Assembly (NCBI GenBank): GCA_041854955.1
Contig: JBHADF010000002.1
Span: 1 to 6,466, forward strand
From: CAMENZ01 sp041854955
GTDB taxonomy: Bacteria > Bacillota > Clostridia > Peptostreptococcales > Anaerovoracaceae
Length of the DNA stretch: 6,466 nt
Direction: 5' to 3'
Of this stretch, positions 5,672-6,466 are shown piece by piece (the stretch's first letter is position 1; each line of letters opens with the position of its first letter). The notes below the pieces were generated by a model. The model did no database searches. It had not been told where the DNA came from and saw only the letters and a program-made list of their open reading frames with translations. A program made the translations under genes and the position numbers.

Positions 5672-5926
5672 ATGGTACAGATTAGTTTAAGGGTAGAGGA
5701 TGATGTTAAAAAGAACGCAGAGGCTGTATGTGAAGAATTAGGCCTCTCTATGTCCGCTGCCATCAATATTTACTTGAAAAAGTTGGGTAGGGAAAAACGC
5801 ATCCCTTTTGAAGTTTCTGCGGATCCTTTTTATTCTGCGGAAAATATAGCTCGATTAAAAAATTCTATATCCAATGTAGAAAGCGGCATAAGCGAATTAA
5901 GTCCCCACGAGCTTATAGAGGTGTAG
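5672..5926 (+). CDS. RelB/DinJ-family antitoxin
   Basis: An 84-aa antitoxin from the preferred start (86 aa from the ATG at 5666). The N-terminal half, with a VQISLRVEDDVKKNAEAVCE strand-helix followed by LGLSMSAAINIYLKK, is the ribbon-helix-helix DNA-binding and dimerisation module of RelB/DinJ proteins. The C-terminal half (DPFYSAENIARLKNSISNVES) is the less ordered part that in this family wraps and blocks the toxin. One base separates its TAG from the toxin ATG, so the pair is translationally coupled. In this family the antitoxin, alone or with toxin, represses its own promoter; candidate sites are noted at 5608-5647. The gene is visibly more AT-rich than guaAB, which fits an acquired module. 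The partner is a YoeB-type toxin, more classically paired with YefM. Confidence 0.9.
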   Translation: MVQISLRVEDDVKKNAEAVCEELGLSMSAAINIYLKKLGREKRIPFEVSADPFYSAENIARLKNSISNVESGISELSPHELIEV

Positions 5927-5927
5927 T

Positions 5928-6191
5928 ATGCAAAAATTTTGGTCTGATGATGCCTGGGCAGATTACCTGTATTGGCAAAATCAGGATAAGAAGACTCTGA
6001 GGAAAATAAATCAACTTCTGAAAGACATCGATAGAAATGGCTATAATTCTATTGGCAAGCCGGAGCCTCTGTCAGGGGATTTGTCAGGTTTTTGGAGCGT
6101 CAGGATTGATCAAAAAAACAGAATCGTTTTCCGCATTTCAAAAGAATGTCTTGAAATTTGGCAGTGCGGTTCTCACTACAGGGATAAATAA
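5928..6191 (+). CDS. yoeB: YoeB/Txe-family mRNA interferase toxin
   Basis: An 87-aa ribosome-dependent endoribonuclease toxin: family members cut mRNA in the ribosomal A site and arrest translation. The protein follows E. coli YoeB closely. WSDDAWADYLYWQ at the start matches the family signature, then GKPEPLSGDLSGFWSVRI, and the end QCGSHYRDK. The catalytic residues fall at exactly the E. coli positions: Glu46 (KPEP), Arg65 (KNRIVF), His83 and Tyr84 (SHY). All are intact, so the toxin should be active. A GAGGTG ribosome site overlaps the antitoxin's last codons. A strong terminator begins 22 bp after the stop. Pairing with RelB/DinJ rather than YefM is a shuffled combination. The module sits between a repeat array and a surface-protein gene with no phage or transposon genes in view. 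Confidence 0.95.
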   Translation: MQKFWSDDAWADYLYWQNQDKKTLRKINQLLKDIDRNGYNSIGKPEPLSGDLSGFWSVRIDQKNRIVFRISKECLEIWQCGSHYRDK

Positions 6192-6212
6192 TACACATCC
6201 TTCCCAACAACC

Positions 6213-6243
6213 ACAAAAGGGCGATTTCTCGCCCTTTTGTTTT
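6213..6243. terminator. Rho-independent terminator after the toxin-antitoxin operon
   Basis: A perfect 12-bp stem ACAAAAGGGCGA (6213-6224) / TCGCCCTTTTGT (6229-6240) with a TTTC loop, followed by TTT. The A/T-rich foot of the stem supplies T-runs on both strands, so it can also terminate the convergent - strand gene that ends at 6262. Confidence 0.9.
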
Positions 6244-6261
6244 ATATGTGTTGAATTTTAA

Positions 6262-6466
6262 CTATTTAACGCGTACGCTTCTTACTGTGGACCAGCTTCC
6301 GTATGCCTTCATGCCGTTTGCATCAGTATATACGGAACGCACCTTTACATAGTATCTTCTACCGGAGAGCAGTCCCTTGATGGTCTTGGACTGGCTCTTA
6401 GTGTATCTGGGGTTGTCGTAGATTGTCGCAGTTCTGCCGTTTGTAAACTTGGAGCTGGTGGAGTAC
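6262..6466 (-). CDS. C-terminal end of a fibronectin-III-like surface protein (partial)
   Basis: An open frame from the right edge gives the last 67 residues before a TAG at 6262-6264. It reads as the second half of a fibronectin type III-like module. A variable stretch YSTSSKFTNGRTATIYDN comes first, then SKTIKGLLSGRRYYVKVRSV, which is the classic LxxGxxYYVxVRA turn and strand. The end is GSWSTVRSVRVK. Modules ending in WSxxxxVxVK close many exported wall or adhesion proteins of Gram-positive anaerobes. The start, signal peptide and other domains lie outside the window, so overall function cannot be given. Its transcript would end at the shared hairpin at 6213-6240. Confidence 0.8.
   Translation of the reverse strand, partial: YSTSSKFTNGRTATIYDNPRYTKSQSKTIKGLLSGRRYYVKVRSVYTDANGMKAYGSWSTVRSVRVK

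Overview
The window looks like chromosomal DNA of a Gram-positive-type anaerobe. My best guess is the class Clostridia (Bacillota), possibly the Eubacterium/Mogibacterium (Anaerovoracaceae) neighbourhood. This rests on strong AGGAGG-type ribosome binding sites, sigma-A promoters with 17-bp spacers, secreted proteins with bacterial Ig-like and fibronectin-III-like C-terminal domains, and a RelB/YoeB-type toxin-antitoxin pair. The genus is an inference; no rRNA or other taxonomic marker is present.

Layout. Positions 1-327 are very AT-rich: the 3' tail of an unidentified gene (+ strand), a bidirectional terminator, and spacer. Positions 328-2863 (- strand) hold a two-gene guanine-nucleotide operon, guaB then guaA, driven by a near-consensus promoter at 2921-2949. 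Both enzymes are unusual. GuaB matches, residue number for residue number, the Tritrichomonas foetus type of IMP dehydrogenase. GuaA has only the ATP-pyrophosphatase and dimerisation parts of GMP synthase and lacks the N-terminal glutamine amidotransferase domain. Together they convert IMP to XMP to GMP, but the ammonia source for the second step is not encoded here.

Positions 3021-4256 (+) encode an exported CapA-family (PGA_cap) metallophosphatase-like protein. It converges, 17 bp apart, on an exported Ig-like-domain protein at 4274-5107 (-); a hairpin over the capA stop codon probably terminates the latter. A 564-bp gene-free stretch (5108-5671) separates that gene from a RelB/DinJ-YoeB toxin-antitoxin operon (+, 5672-6191). 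A strong hairpin terminator at 6213-6240 follows, and then the C-terminal end of a fibronectin-III-like surface protein on the - strand runs off the window.

The least explained element lies in the gene-free stretch: six 40-41-bp units (5224-5518). Each is bounded by an inverted heptamer (ATTGGTG ... CACCAAT) and has a variable but related interior. The twelve heptamers are spaced 10, 18-20 or 33-34 bp apart, close to whole helical turns. The array lies upstream of two divergent promoters, does not look protein-coding, and is not a CRISPR. It could be a clustered protein-binding array, an extragenic palindrome (REP/BIME-like) family, or a series of RNA hairpins.
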